Assembly (NCBI RefSeq): GCF_030812295.1
Contig: NZ_JAUSSK010000004.1
Coordinates: forward strand, 434,001-498,000
Length of the DNA: 64,000 bases
From: Luteibacter jiangsuensis
GTDB lineage: Bacteria > Pseudomonadota > Gammaproteobacteria > Xanthomonadales > Rhodanobacteraceae
Direction of reading: 5' to 3'
Below are positions 8,936-17,587 of the stretch, piece by piece. The notes under the pieces were generated by a model, which saw only the letters and a program-made list of their open reading frames with translations, searched no databases and was not told where the DNA came from. The first letter of the stretch is position 1. The number at the start of each line of letters is the position of its first letter. Both the position numbers and the translations under genes were made by a program.

Positions 8936-9994
8936 TCACTTCGCCAGATGCGGTCCAAGCAAGGGCATGTCGGCGGCCCCCAGGCGATCCGACGCCGTCC
9001 TCAATTGGTGCCAGTAGGGATACAGCACTGGCGGAGCGCTCACCTCGTCCAGGCGCAGGCGTTCCTCGGCGGTGAGCGTGAGATCGGCGGCGGCGAGATT
9101 GTCCTTGAACTGCGCCTCGGTGCGTCCGCCGATCACCAGGGAGGTCACCGCCGGCCGCTCCAGCAACCAGGCGAGCGCCACCTGCGCTCCGGACACACCA
9201 CGCGCCTCCGCGATGGACACCAGCACGTCGACAATGCGCCACAGGCGCTCCTCGTCGCGGACCGGCGGCTCGGTCCAGCCAGCCAGCTGACGCGTCCCTT
9301 CCGGCGCCTTCGCATCGCGGCGATGCTTGCCGGAGAGCAGGCCGCCGGCGAGTGGACTCCACACGAGCACGCCCAGGCCCTGGTCGATCGAGATCGGCAA
9401 CAGTTCGTACTCCGCCTCGCGTGCCTCGAGCGTGTAATGGATCTGCTGGCTGACGAAACGCTGGCGATGCTCGCGCTCACTGACGCCCAGCGCCTTCATC
9501 AGGTGCCACGCGGAATAGTTCGAGCAGCCCAGATAGCGCACCTTGCCCTGGCGGACGAGCGTATCGAGCGCCTCGAGCGTTTCCTCCAGTGGCGTCAGTC
9601 CGTCCCATTGGTGCACCTGGTACAAGTCGATCACGTCGGTGCGCAGGCGCTTGAGGCTGGCCTCCGCCTCGCGAATCAGGTGGTAACGTGAAAGGCCCGC
9701 GTTGTTGGGGCCGTCCCCCATGGGGAAGCGCGCCTTGGTCGCGATCAAAACGTCCTTGGGCCGCTTGCCTCCGAGCACCTCGCCGATGATTTCCTCGGAG
9801 CGACCGTCGGAGTACACATCGGCCGTGTCGATCAGGTTGACGCCAGCGTCGATGCACAGGTCGATCAGCCGACGAGCCTCCTCGACGCCGGTGTTGCCGA
9901 CCGAGGCGAACTTGCCCTCTCCGCCGAACGTCATCGTGCCCATCGTGATGGTGGAGACCTTGAGGCCGGAGCGGCCAAGCAGTCGATACTTCAT
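8936..9994 (-). CDS. Aldo/keto reductase
   Basis: A 352-aa NADPH-dependent reductase of the (beta/alpha)8 AKR fold, subgroup near YajO/IolS. The tetrad is visible: Asp in LIDTADVYSDGRSEE, Tyr in the same segment, Lys in IATKARFP and His in YQVHQWDG. The C-terminal cofactor region shows SLVIGGRTEAQFKDNLAA. The start ATG at 9994 has AGGA upstream. It is divergent from a LysR regulator gene 106 bases away, so regulation by that protein is likely; the physiological substrate is unknown. Confidence 0.9.
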   Translation of the reverse strand: MKYRLLGRSGLKVSTITMGTMTFGGEGKFASVGNTGVEEARRLIDLCIDAGVNLIDTADVYSDGRSEEIIGEVLGGKRPKDVLIATKARFPMGDGPNNAGLSRYHLIREAEASLKRLRTDVIDLYQVHQWDGLTPLEETLEALDTLVRQGKVRYLGCSNYSAWHLMKALGVSEREHRQRFVSQQIHYTLEAREAEYELLPISIDQGLGVLVWSPLAGGLLSGKHRRDAKAPEGTRQLAGWTEPPVRDEERLWRIVDVLVSIAEARGVSGAQVALAWLLERPAVTSLVIGGRTEAQFKDNLAAADLTLTAEERLRLDEVSAPPVLYPYWHQLRTASDRLGAADMPLLGPHLAK

Positions 9995-10074
9995 AGGGGG
10001 GAGTCCTGTGGGTAGGGAACCGGTCCACGGTAGCCTCGGGCCCATTCATCTGTAAAATGGAAAATTCTGATTGA

Positions 10075-10097
10075 ATTAAGCATCAAGTAAACTTAAT
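10075..10097. promoter_or_regulatory. Perfect palindrome ATTAAG-N11-CTTAAT, probable LysR operator
   Basis: Two 6-base arms separated by 11 bases match the T-N11-A format of LysR-type binding sites. The site lies in the AT-rich stretch between the divergent aldo/keto reductase and lysR genes and ends three bases before the regulator's ATG, so binding would block the regulator's own expression (autorepression). No Shine-Dalgarno is visible for that gene. Confidence 0.6.
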
Positions 10098-10100
10098 CGC

Positions 10101-11015
10101 ATGGACCTCAAGCAACTCGAGTACTTCGTGGCCGTGGCTGAAGAGCGCCATTTCACACGCGCGGCCCAACGCCTCAACGTCGTCCAGTCGGGTTTGTCGC
10201 AAACCATCCGCGCCCTGGAAGATGAACTGGGCGGACCGTTGTTCGTTCGCACCACGCGCAGCGTCGCCCTGACCGCCGCCGGCGGTGTCCTGCTCGAGGA
10301 AGCGCACCGCGTGCTCGATGCCGCGCGCGCCGCCCGCCTGGCGGTGACCCAGGTGCACGGCCTTGCGCGTGGCCGCCTGCGCATCGGCGCCATCCAGAGC
10401 CTCGCTCCGTTCATCGACCTGCCGGTGACGCTCGGCCGCTTTCGTGACGCCTTCGGCGGCATCGACATCGAACTGCGTTTCGACGGCTCGGCGGACCTGC
10501 TCGACGAGGTCCGCGAAGGACGCCTGGATATCGCCTTCACCCAGCCACCCGTCCTGCCGGTGGCCGAGGTGACCACGAAACTCCTGGTCTGCGAAGGCCT
10601 GGTGGCGGTTTGCCCACCGAAGCATCGTCTCGCGGGTGCGCACGATGTCACCCTCGCCGACCTCGCGCGCGAGAGCCATGTCGACCTGCGCGCCGACTGG
10701 GGCATGCGCCAGTTGATCGATGCCTCGTTCGCCAAGGCGGGCCTCGACCGGCGCATCGGCTTCGAGGTGAACGACATGGGCATGCTGCTCGAACTCGCCG
10801 CCCAGGGCCTTGGTATCGCATTGGTACCCGAATCGATCGCGAAGAATCGTCGCGACGACCGCCATGCGCGACCCGTCGCCTGCGCCGACATCGTCGAGGA
10901 CGAGGAGCCGTGCTGGGAGATCGTCGTCGGCTACCGCGCACGGGGCGACGAAGCGCCCAGCGTTGTCGTGCAGGCGTTCCTGGATGTACTGGTGCGTCAG
11001 GCCGGCGTGCCCTAG
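10101..11015 (+). CDS. LysR-family transcriptional regulator
   Basis: A 304-aa regulator with an N-terminal winged helix (residues about 3-62; FTRAAQRLNVVQSGLSQTIRALEDELG is the helix-turn-helix) and a two-lobe effector domain (about 90-295). It is divergent from the aldo/keto reductase with a palindromic T-N11-A site between them, the standard arrangement for a LysR protein that controls its neighbour and itself. The inducer is unknown. Confidence 0.9.
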   Translation: MDLKQLEYFVAVAEERHFTRAAQRLNVVQSGLSQTIRALEDELGGPLFVRTTRSVALTAAGGVLLEEAHRVLDAARAARLAVTQVHGLARGRLRIGAIQSLAPFIDLPVTLGRFRDAFGGIDIELRFDGSADLLDEVREGRLDIAFTQPPVLPVAEVTTKLLVCEGLVAVCPPKHRLAGAHDVTLADLARESHVDLRADWGMRQLIDASFAKAGLDRRIGFEVNDMGMLLELAAQGLGIALVPESIAKNRRDDRHARPVACADIVEDEEPCWEIVVGYRARGDEAPSVVVQAFLDVLVRQAGVP

Positions 11016-11031
11016 CAGGGTTTGCCGCGAC

Positions 11032-11613
11032 TCATGCTCCCTGCGGGGCCGCGGCACCCTGTCGCCACGCACGCAACCCGACGGCGGCGAGGAAGACGAA
11101 TCCCGCGTAGAGCACGGCCGTGATCGGCAAGGATTTATAGGCGTACTCACCCACGTAGATCACGTCCACGGCGATCCACAACCACCATGCCGCCGCGTGG
11201 CGCCGTGCCTGCCACCATTGGGCGACGAGGCTGAACGCGGTAAGCGCGGCGTCGAGCCAGGGCAGCGAGGCGTCGGTATAGCGATGCATCGCATAACCCA
11301 GCGCCAATGCCGCCGCCGCACCGACGGTCAGGTGCACCATCGCGCTGCGGGTTTCCAGCGCGGCCACGCGAACATGGCCGCTGCCGTCGAGGTTGCGCAG
11401 CCAGCGATGCCAGCCATACAGGATCAGCACGGCGAAGATCGCTTGCAGGATGGTGTCGGAATAGAGTTTCGCGTCGACGAAGATCCATGCGTACGCGACC
11501 ACCGACACCAATCCCACCGGCCAGCACCAGGGACTGCGGCGGGCGGTCAGCCACACGCCCGCCGCGCTGACCAGCGCGGCGAACAGTTCGAACAGGGATA
11601 GCTCAAAGTTCAT
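11032..11613 (-). CDS. pnuT: PnuC-family vitamin permease, probably thiamine (PnuT)
   Basis: A 193-aa inner-membrane protein with seven predicted segments and the family signature WWLWIAVDVIYVGEYAYKSLP near the C-terminus. PnuC proteins are facilitators for nicotinamide riboside, but members in operons under a TPP riboswitch (PnuT) carry thiamine. Here the start codon overlaps the end of the TonB receptor by 11 bases and the operon begins with a TPP riboswitch, so thiamine is the most likely substrate. Trapping would depend on phosphorylation in the cytosol. Confidence 0.85.
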   Translation of the reverse strand: MNFELSLFELFAALVSAAGVWLTARRSPWCWPVGLVSVVAYAWIFVDAKLYSDTILQAIFAVLILYGWHRWLRNLDGSGHVRVAALETRSAMVHLTVGAAAALALGYAMHRYTDASLPWLDAALTAFSLVAQWWQARRHAAAWWLWIAVDVIYVGEYAYKSLPITAVLYAGFVFLAAVGLRAWRQGAAAPQGA

Positions 11614-13786
11614 AGGTCATCGACAGGCGGGCCAGCCGGGGCATGCCGGGGAAGAGATAGCTGTCGCCTCCCGAGGTGCCGGTGTCGCGCCAGTAGAAGT
11701 GGTTGAACACGTTGTCGACGTTGAGCCGCAACGTCGTCGCGTGGCCGCGAATGCTCGTGGCGAAGCGGAGTCCCGCGTCGAACACGTGGTAGGCGGGGAC
11801 GCGCGTGGCACCATCCGGCGTGGCGACGTTGGTGCCCGCGTAGCGCCAGCCACCGAGGATAGCGAGTCCCGGTGCGAACGGGAGGCTGTAGTCGGCGTAG
11901 ACGGCCGTGCGCCAGCGCGGCACGTTCACCACCTGGTGACCCTCGTAGGCAGGCGTGTCCGTATGTTCGGCGCGGGCACGGATGATGTTCGCGCTGGCGG
12001 TCACGCGAAGGTTGTCGGTGATGCGGCCGGCCGCGTTGAGTTCCAGGCCCGTGTGCACCTCCTGGCCCTGCTGCACGAAGGTAAAGCCTTCCGCCGTGTC
12101 GTCGGGACGCGCGAACTGGTACGACTGGCGAATGCGGTAGATGGCCGCTTGCAGGTCGAGCGCGTCGTCGACCGCATACTTCACGCCGGCCTCGACCTGG
12201 CGCGAGTGCAACGGCGCGAGGGTCGTGCCGCCGTTCGACGTCCAATAGGGCGCCTCGCGGCCGAGCGACAGGCCTTCGCCATAGCTGACATAGGTCGTGA
12301 GTGGCGCGTTCGGCTGCCAGAGGACCGCCGCCTGCGGCAACGTCTTGGTCATCCGCGTCGTACGTTCGAGCGCCCCGGCATCGTCGTACGCCCGCTCGTC
12401 CAGGCGGACCAAGCGCGCACCCGCGAGCACCTGCCATGCCTCGCCGAGATGGACGCGATCGATCGCGAACAGCGTGCGCTGCCAGCTGGTCAGGCGACGC
12501 GCGGAAGGGCCGGGCTGGTTCGGCGAGGGGTCGAAAGCGGGCACGACCCGGTCGTCGATGTTGGCGGTGCCCACGTAGTCGTAGACATAGGGGCGCTGGT
12601 CGACCGTGCGGCGGAAAGCCGAGGCGCCGAGGTTGACCTCGTGATCCACGGTGCCCGTGGTGAACGTGCCGGTGAGCACGCCGCGCAACTCGTCGTTCTG
12701 CCGCGTGTCATCCGGGCTGCGATAGTCGTAGACGTCGTAATCGCCGTTGGGTGCGAAGAAATATCCTGGCGTGGCGCCCGAAGCGCAGGAGGCCGCGTAG
12801 AAGCAACCGTACGCGAAGGCGACGTTGTCATCGATCACGGTATGGCTATGACCCGCCGAAACCTGTGCGTTCCAGTTGTCGTCGAAGCGGTAGTTGAAGC
12901 GCAGCGTGGTGTTGCTCGAATGGATGCCGACCGGACGCTGCCACGACTGATAGCCGAGCAGCTCGGTACGGCTGGGATGCGGGGGAATGACCGTGCCGCC
13001 CAGCAACTGATAGCCGGAGGCGGAACGCTGTCCGCTCGTCTGGTAATCGGTATCCAGCAGCACCGTGGCCTTGTCCGTGATCTTCCAGTCGGCGGCGATC
13101 GAGATGAAGCTGCGACGGCCATCGGCATGTTCGATGTAGGGATGCGTCTTCTCGTTCGCCGCGTTCACGCGCAGGCCGAACGATGGCGAGAACCACGTAC
13201 CGAGGTCCAGCGCCTCGTAGTTGGACCCGTGCGAATCGGTACCGACGGTGACCGTATGGACGTCCGCCGGGCGCTTGCTCACGTAGTTGACCAGGCCGCC
13301 CGGCTCGACGACGCCGGCCTCGAGTCCACCCAGGCCCTTCAGCACCTCGACACGATCCTTGCCCTCGAGCGCCAGCAGCTGCTCCGCGGACATGATCATG
13401 CCGTTGAAACGGAAACCGGTGGCGAGATCCAGCGGGAAGCCGCGGATGGAAACATCCTGGTAGTAGCCCGCCGGTGCGTAGTTGTCGTTGATGGCGGCGT
13501 CGCCGCGTACCAGCTCGCTGAGCGAGCGCGGCTGGCGGTCGTCGATCTGCGCCCGGGTGATGACGGTGATCGCCGCCGGGGTGTCGTGCAAGGGCGCACT
13601 GCCGAAGCTGCCGAAGGTATCGAGCTGGGAATCGGCGGCGCGGTACCCGCTGGCGGTGGTCGCATGGACGTCCACGGAGGGCAGCGTGCGCGCCTGCTGC
13701 GGTCGCGACGCGGCATCGTCCGTGGCGTGTGCCACGGTGACAAGGGACAGCAGGGCCAGGGCGAGCGGGGTACGGGTGAGGGTCAT
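11603..13786 (-). CDS. TonB-dependent outer-membrane receptor, thiamine-regulated
   Basis: A 727-aa receptor. It has a signal peptide (MTLTRTPLALALLSLVTVAHA), a plug domain (DTPAAITVITRAQIDDRQP; DVSIRGFPLD; EVLKGLGGLEAGVVEPGGLVNYVSKRP, residues about 60-170) and a 22-strand barrel ending in Leu after SMTYEL. By sequence it groups with siderophore-type receptors, but a TPP riboswitch in its leader and the PnuT gene directly downstream point to thiamine or a thiamine derivative. A spaced leader of about 70 bases separates the riboswitch from the ATG, and a CCCCACGGGG hairpin lies in it. Confidence 0.88.
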   Translation of the reverse strand: MTLTRTPLALALLSLVTVAHATDDAASRPQQARTLPSVDVHATTASGYRAADSQLDTFGSFGSAPLHDTPAAITVITRAQIDDRQPRSLSELVRGDAAINDNYAPAGYYQDVSIRGFPLDLATGFRFNGMIMSAEQLLALEGKDRVEVLKGLGGLEAGVVEPGGLVNYVSKRPADVHTVTVGTDSHGSNYEALDLGTWFSPSFGLRVNAANEKTHPYIEHADGRRSFISIAADWKITDKATVLLDTDYQTSGQRSASGYQLLGGTVIPPHPSRTELLGYQSWQRPVGIHSSNTTLRFNYRFDDNWNAQVSAGHSHTVIDDNVAFAYGCFYAASCASGATPGYFFAPNGDYDVYDYRSPDDTRQNDELRGVLTGTFTTGTVDHEVNLGASAFRRTVDQRPYVYDYVGTANIDDRVVPAFDPSPNQPGPSARRLTSWQRTLFAIDRVHLGEAWQVLAGARLVRLDERAYDDAGALERTTRMTKTLPQAAVLWQPNAPLTTYVSYGEGLSLGREAPYWTSNGGTTLAPLHSRQVEAGVKYAVDDALDLQAAIYRIRQSYQFARPDDTAEGFTFVQQGQEVHTGLELNAAGRITDNLRVTASANIIRARAEHTDTPAYEGHQVVNVPRWRTAVYADYSLPFAPGLAILGGWRYAGTNVATPDGATRVPAYHVFDAGLRFATSIRGHATTLRLNVDNVFNHFYWRDTGTSGGDSYLFPGMPRLARLSMTYEL

Positions 13787-13854
13787 CGTCGTCTTCGGGG
13801 TTCACGGACGAAGCGACGGCGAGCCATGTCACCCCGTGGGGATTCCATGGCTCT

Positions 13855-13936
13855 GCAAGCTCCCTACGCCGGTACTAACCGGGTCAGGTTCCAAGGGACT
13901 CTCTCAGCCCGGCATTCGCCGGGCACCCCCGCTTCT
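13855..13936 (-). ncRNA. TPP riboswitch (THI element)
   Basis: On the minus strand the leader holds the conserved core: GGGGGTGCCC, then CTGAGAGAGTCCC, GAACCTGACCCGGTTAG and TACCGGCGTAGGGA. P1 can form between 13931-13935 and 13856-13860. This is the thiamine-pyrophosphate aptamer; it controls the downstream TonB receptor and pnuT, which should be expressed when TPP is low. No T-run terminator follows, so translation control or Rho-dependent control is more likely than intrinsic attenuation. Confidence 0.95.
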
Positions 13937-13961
13937 AGAACGCCTATTGAACCACGAAACG

Positions 13962-15095
13962 TCAGGCGATGCCGCGAATGGCCGCGAGCAGGGCCTCCCC
14001 GTGTGCGCCGGCGAACCAGGCGGCGTGGCCACGCAGGAAGGTGTGGTAAGCCACGTCGGCGTGGTCGCGGCGGTGGGTGATCCCTTCGAAATACTCCACC
14101 TCGGACAGGGCGAAATCCAGGTGCACGATGGGCAGGAGGTTCGCCAGCACCTGGAGCTGGCCCACATCCAGCGCCCTGACGGAGCGGTATCCCTCGACGA
14201 TCGCCAGCGCGAGGTCGTGACGGGCGATATCCCCTCGCCCGATCTCCAGCCAGGCGATCGCGTTGCGTTCGATGGCGGTGGCGAGGTCGAACAAGGCGAA
14301 AGTGACCGCCGAGAGACCGAAATCCAGCACGTCGGTGATGTGGGCGTCGTCGTCCGTCCCGCTCCAGCAGAGGTTGGAAACATGCCAGTCGCCATGGGTC
14401 CAGAGGGGTGGCTGCGTCGCCAAGGCGGTTGCCGCATGGGCGTGCCACGGTGCGATCGCCGCGGCGATCTCTCCCCGCCAGTCGCGCTCGCCGAGGTACG
14501 CGGCCAAAGCGGGCCGCGCGGGCAGCTGCGATGCGATCGTCGCGAGCGGGTCCGGCGAGGCGAGGATCTCCGCGCGCGCAACGAGGATATGCGTGCCGCG
14601 TTGCCGCGCGTGGAAGCCCTCCGCGACGTCGTGCAGGCGCGCGAGCATGGCGCCAGCGGCACGGGCGTGGCGCACCCCGCCGATCGGCGACCACGAGAAC
14701 GCATCGCGGTAGACATCCACGCCGCGTGCGGGCTCGTGCAACTCGAAGACCCAATCACCCTCGATGAACACGGACGTACCCCAACCATCGCGGAGAATGC
14801 GTGGCACCGGGATGCCGTGCGTCCGCAGGAAATCGGCGAACCGGTGCTCATCGGCCAACGCATGCGCATCGCGCACGCTCCGGTGATGTCGTTTCACGAA
14901 CACCCGGCCCGACGATGTCGTCGCCATCGCGGCCGCGGAGAGCGGCCGCGGGCTACGCCAGTCGATGGAAACCAGTGAGCCGAGCGCCGCAATCCGCGCG
15001 ACGACGACAGCCACTTCTTCCGCTGTCAGTGGCGGCCAGTCCGGCTCCAGGTGGTCGCCCGCGAGCCCATGGGCGAGGTGTGCGTCGTCGATCAT
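13962..15095 (-). CDS. APH-family phosphotransferase, substrate unknown
   Basis: A 377-aa protein of the aminoglycoside/choline phosphotransferase fold. It shows GRVFVKRHH (ATP lysine), the catalytic loop LWTHGDWHVSNLCW and the metal loop ITDVLDFGLSAVTFALFDLATAIE. It begins 20 bases after bufC2 and ends 26 bases before the TPP riboswitch, so it may be read from the bufferin promoter. Family members phosphorylate homoserine, hydroxylysine, thiamine (ThiK) and others. The neighbourhood makes thiamine tempting, but ThiK is much shorter (about 274 aa), so this is only a guess. Confidence 0.78.
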   Translation of the reverse strand: MIDDAHLAHGLAGDHLEPDWPPLTAEEVAVVVARIAALGSLVSIDWRSPRPLSAAAMATTSSGRVFVKRHHRSVRDAHALADEHRFADFLRTHGIPVPRILRDGWGTSVFIEGDWVFELHEPARGVDVYRDAFSWSPIGGVRHARAAGAMLARLHDVAEGFHARQRGTHILVARAEILASPDPLATIASQLPARPALAAYLGERDWRGEIAAAIAPWHAHAATALATQPPLWTHGDWHVSNLCWSGTDDDAHITDVLDFGLSAVTFALFDLATAIERNAIAWLEIGRGDIARHDLALAIVEGYRSVRALDVGQLQVLANLLPIVHLDFALSEVEYFEGITHRRDHADVAYHTFLRGHAAWFAGAHGEALLAAIRGIA

Positions 15096-15115
15096 CGGTG
15101 CAGTGTAGCGATGTC

Positions 15116-15850
15116 TCAGCGGCGCAGCCCGCGGATCATGCCTTCTGCCGTCCATGCGCCAAGGCAGCCGCCGGCGATGCGCGTGGTGCGTTCCTGGTCA
15201 TGTGTACGGCCGAGGTAGTCGCAGAGTTCGCCGAAGCTGGCCCCGGTAAGGGCCAGGTCGAGGCATGCCGACTCATCCGCCGTCATGCTGGCGAACTGGG
15301 GCGAAAGACCGTTGCGCCACACGCGCGCGCCCACGCCCTGCTCCACGGCGACGGGCGCCGGAGGGGATACGCCATCGGCGATCGCGCGCCAGATGGCGAC
15401 GGCGTTGCTTCGCACGGGGCGGAAACGCAAGGTCGGCACGAAGTCGATCTCCACGCGATCCCAATCGTCGGCGGCAAGGTCGCCCACTCCGATGGTGTCG
15501 GCGTCCGGGCCCGAGAACGCGCGACGCAGATGCCAGTCCAGCCACGCGAGTTCGGCGACTTCGTCATCCGCGGGATAGGCCTGTTCGAGGAACGGGATGA
15601 ACGATTCGCCATAGGCATCCAGTGTCCACGACGAAGGCACGTGCCGCTCGACGTAGCGCGATGCCGCCGCATCGAAGACGCCATCGCCCAGCCAGAGCGC
15701 GGTCTTCTCATAGGAGTCGCGCAGGCACGCCACGAGTTGGCTACGGTAGTTGTTGGCATGGACCGCCATGCCACGGGGATCGACACCCTCGGGAACGGTG
15801 CCCGTGAAAAGCGCGGACGCGAAGGCGCGTTGACGGTCACGCAGGTTCAT
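15116..15850 (-). CDS. bufC: DUF2063 partner protein of the second bufferin set (BufC/HvfC type)
   Basis: A 244-aa protein whose N-terminal 90 residues match DUF2063: LRDRQRAFASALFTG, then a conserved YRSQLVACLRDSYEKTALWLGD and YGESFIPFLE. These proteins present the precursor to the DUF692 enzyme during Cys modification in bufferin systems. The start overlaps the stop of bufB by four bases (ATGA), so the two subunits are translationally coupled. Confidence 0.85.
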   Translation of the reverse strand: MNLRDRQRAFASALFTGTVPEGVDPRGMAVHANNYRSQLVACLRDSYEKTALWLGDGVFDAAASRYVERHVPSSWTLDAYGESFIPFLEQAYPADDEVAELAWLDWHLRRAFSGPDADTIGVGDLAADDWDRVEIDFVPTLRFRPVRSNAVAIWRAIADGVSPPAPVAVEQGVGARVWRNGLSPQFASMTADESACLDLALTGASFGELCDYLGRTHDQERTTRIAGGCLGAWTAEGMIRGLRR

Positions 15851-16689
15851 GCGACATGCTGGCGAGCGGCATCGGCGAGATCACGCGCATGAGCGACTTC
15901 CGCCAGCAGTTCGGGGAGTGGCGGGATGCTGTCGTCACGCTCGATCATCACGGCGACGTCGCCGAGCCGCTCGATGAAACGCGCATACAAAGCCCATACG
16001 GGGTCGGGTACGGGTGCGTCATGCGTATCCACGAGCATATCGCGCCCCCGGCTGTGCCCAGCGAGGTGGACCTGTCGCACGCGATCCAGCGGAAGACGTT
16101 CGAGCCAGTCGTCCGGATCGAAGCCGTGGTTCGTCGCGCTGACGTAGATGTTGTTCACGTCCAGAAGCAGGAAGCAACCGGTACGGGCGCAGAGTTCGCG
16201 GAGGAAGGCCGCCTCGCCCATGGCCGTCTCGGGAAAGGCGAGATAGGTCGATGGATTCTCGAGTACCAGGGCGCGTCCCAACGCATCTTGCGCGGCATGG
16301 ACGTTATCGGCGACGAGATCGAGCGCTTCGCCGGTATAGGGCAACGGAAGCAGGTCGTGCGAATTGTGGCCGTCGATACCCGTCCAGCAAAGATGGTCCG
16401 AAACCCATAGCGGATCGACACGCTCCGCCAGTCGACGCAGGCGGCGCAGATAATGGCTGTCGACGCCGTCGGACGAACCGATGTTCATCGACACGCCATG
16501 CAGGGCGACAGGATAACCCTCGCGAACGCGCATGAGCACGTCGAGCGGCTTGCCGCCGTCGACCATGAAGTTTTCCGAGATCACCTCGAGAAAATCGATG
16601 GGCTGCGGCGCCTCGAGGAAATCGGTGTAGTGCGGAATGCGCAAGCCGAGTCCGAATCCATGGAACGGGATCGGCGATGGGTGGGACAT
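15847..16689 (-). CDS. bufB: DUF692 multinuclear iron enzyme of the second bufferin set (BufB/HvfB type)
   Basis: A 280-aa TIM-barrel protein of the DUF692 family, which uses iron to convert precursor cysteines to oxazolone/thiooxazole-type groups. The metal-ligand motifs are all present: EVISENFM, ALHGVSMNIG, VSDHLCW, LENPSTYL, LLLDVNNIYVSATNHG, VHLAGHS, VDTHDAPV and IERDDSIPPL. It sits between a six-Cys precursor gene and bufC. Assigned by strong family resemblance and gene order; activity here is inferred. Confidence 0.9.
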   Translation of the reverse strand: MSHPSPIPFHGFGLGLRIPHYTDFLEAPQPIDFLEVISENFMVDGGKPLDVLMRVREGYPVALHGVSMNIGSSDGVDSHYLRRLRRLAERVDPLWVSDHLCWTGIDGHNSHDLLPLPYTGEALDLVADNVHAAQDALGRALVLENPSTYLAFPETAMGEAAFLRELCARTGCFLLLDVNNIYVSATNHGFDPDDWLERLPLDRVRQVHLAGHSRGRDMLVDTHDAPVPDPVWALYARFIERLGDVAVMIERDDSIPPLPELLAEVAHARDLADAARQHVA

Positions 16690-16748
16690 GACACGCTCCG
16701 CGAACGAGATACCCGGCCGCCGGAGCGGCCGGGGATGATCCAGGATCC

Positions 16749-17018
16749 TTACTTCGCCGGCGGCGTGGTGCTGCCACCCTGAGCCGTGCACTCCTGCACG
16801 GACACGGCCTTGAAGCCCTGGCCCTTGCAATCGTTCTGGCCCTTGCACTCGTGGTTGCCCGACTTGCAGTCGGACGTGCCCTTGCAGCTGTTGATGCCGT
16901 AGCAATGTACCGTCTTGCCGGCGGCCTGTTCGGCGGCGTGGGCCGGCGCCGAGATCGCGGCGGCCGATACGGCGAAGATGGCGGCGGCAGCGGCGATGCT
17001 GTGGGTGGCGGTATGCAT
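16749..17018 (-). CDS. bufA2: Six-cysteine bufferin precursor (BufA2-like)
   Basis: An 89-aa protein with a signal peptide ending AHA (about residue 28) and a mature part with six cysteines (C39, C45, C51, C58, C64, C77) spaced in CKG/CKS repeats, as in GINSCKGTSDCKSGNHECKG. This is the pattern of the 6/12-Cys class of bufferin-like precursors, periplasmic peptides that bind copper after Cys modification. It is first in its own operon (bufA2-bufB-bufC-aph) with a SigF-type promoter 46 bases upstream of the ATG. Confidence 0.85.
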   Translation of the reverse strand: MHTATHSIAAAAAIFAVSAAAISAPAHAAEQAAGKTVHCYGINSCKGTSDCKSGNHECKGQNDCKGQGFKAVSVQECTAQGGSTTPPAK

Positions 17019-17063
17019 GGTCGTTCTCCGTACGGAAAGGAATGCCGGGATGGCATGGACGAA

Positions 17064-17089
17064 TTCGCCGCACCGGTACATCCGGTTAC
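17064..17089 (-). promoter_or_regulatory. SigF-type ECF promoter of bufA2 (GTAACC-N16-CGAA)
   Basis: GTAACC at 17089-17084 and CGAA at 17067-17064 on the minus strand with exactly 16 bases between. This is the consensus reported for Caulobacter SigF-dependent promoters and is identical in spacing to the two sites before bufA1 and sigF. It shows that the second set is not dependent only on read-through from bufA1. Confidence 0.88.
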
Positions 17090-17107
17090 AGCTGGATACG
17101 CTTTTTT

Positions 17108-17578
17108 TCAGCGGATGCCAAGGGCACGGTCGACAGAAAGACGACCGCCGCCGCGGGCGACGAGATACAACTGGATCGCCGCCCAGGATAAATGGGTCGG
17201 CCAGGCGTCGGGATAGACGAATACCTCGATCACCGTGGTCATCCCCAGGAGGACGAACGCGGAAAGACGGGTGGCCAGGCCCAGCACGAGCAGGATCGGC
17301 ACGAAGGTCTCGATGCCCGCCGACAGGTGCGCCGCGATCTCGGGCGGGATCAGCGGGATCCTGTACTCGCTGCGGAACAACTCGTACGTACCCTCGGTGA
17401 TGGTGAGCAAGCCTTCCACCTTCGTGCGGCCCGATTGAAAGAAGACCGCGGCGATGGAAAGCCTCGCGACGACGGCGAGGACGTCGTGCCCGACCCATCG
17501 TTCGACGCGGTCGGCGAGTGCGTTCCAGCGCGTGCGCGGCGATCGGCGCGCGGTGGCGGTGATGGTGGTCGAAGCCAT
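17108..17578 (-). CDS. DoxX-family membrane protein of the bufferin operon
   Basis: A 156-aa protein with four hydrophobic helices. Typical DoxX signs are RLSIAAVFFQSGRTKVEGL in the first helix region and HLSAGIETFVPILLVLGLATRLSAF. DoxX proteins are often found next to DUF692/DUF2063/DUF2282 genes and are thought to handle redox or membrane steps of the system. It starts nine bases after bufC1, so it is in the first bufferin operon. Confidence 0.85.
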   Translation of the reverse strand: MASTTITATARRSPRTRWNALADRVERWVGHDVLAVVARLSIAAVFFQSGRTKVEGLLTITEGTYELFRSEYRIPLIPPEIAAHLSAGIETFVPILLVLGLATRLSAFVLLGMTTVIEVFVYPDAWPTHLSWAAIQLYLVARGGGRLSVDRALGIR

Positions 17579-17587
17579 GGCAAGTCC

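Noticed and set aside
11603-13786. Siderophore receptor by homology alone
   Set aside because: The TPP riboswitch and the overlapping PnuT gene point to thiamine instead.
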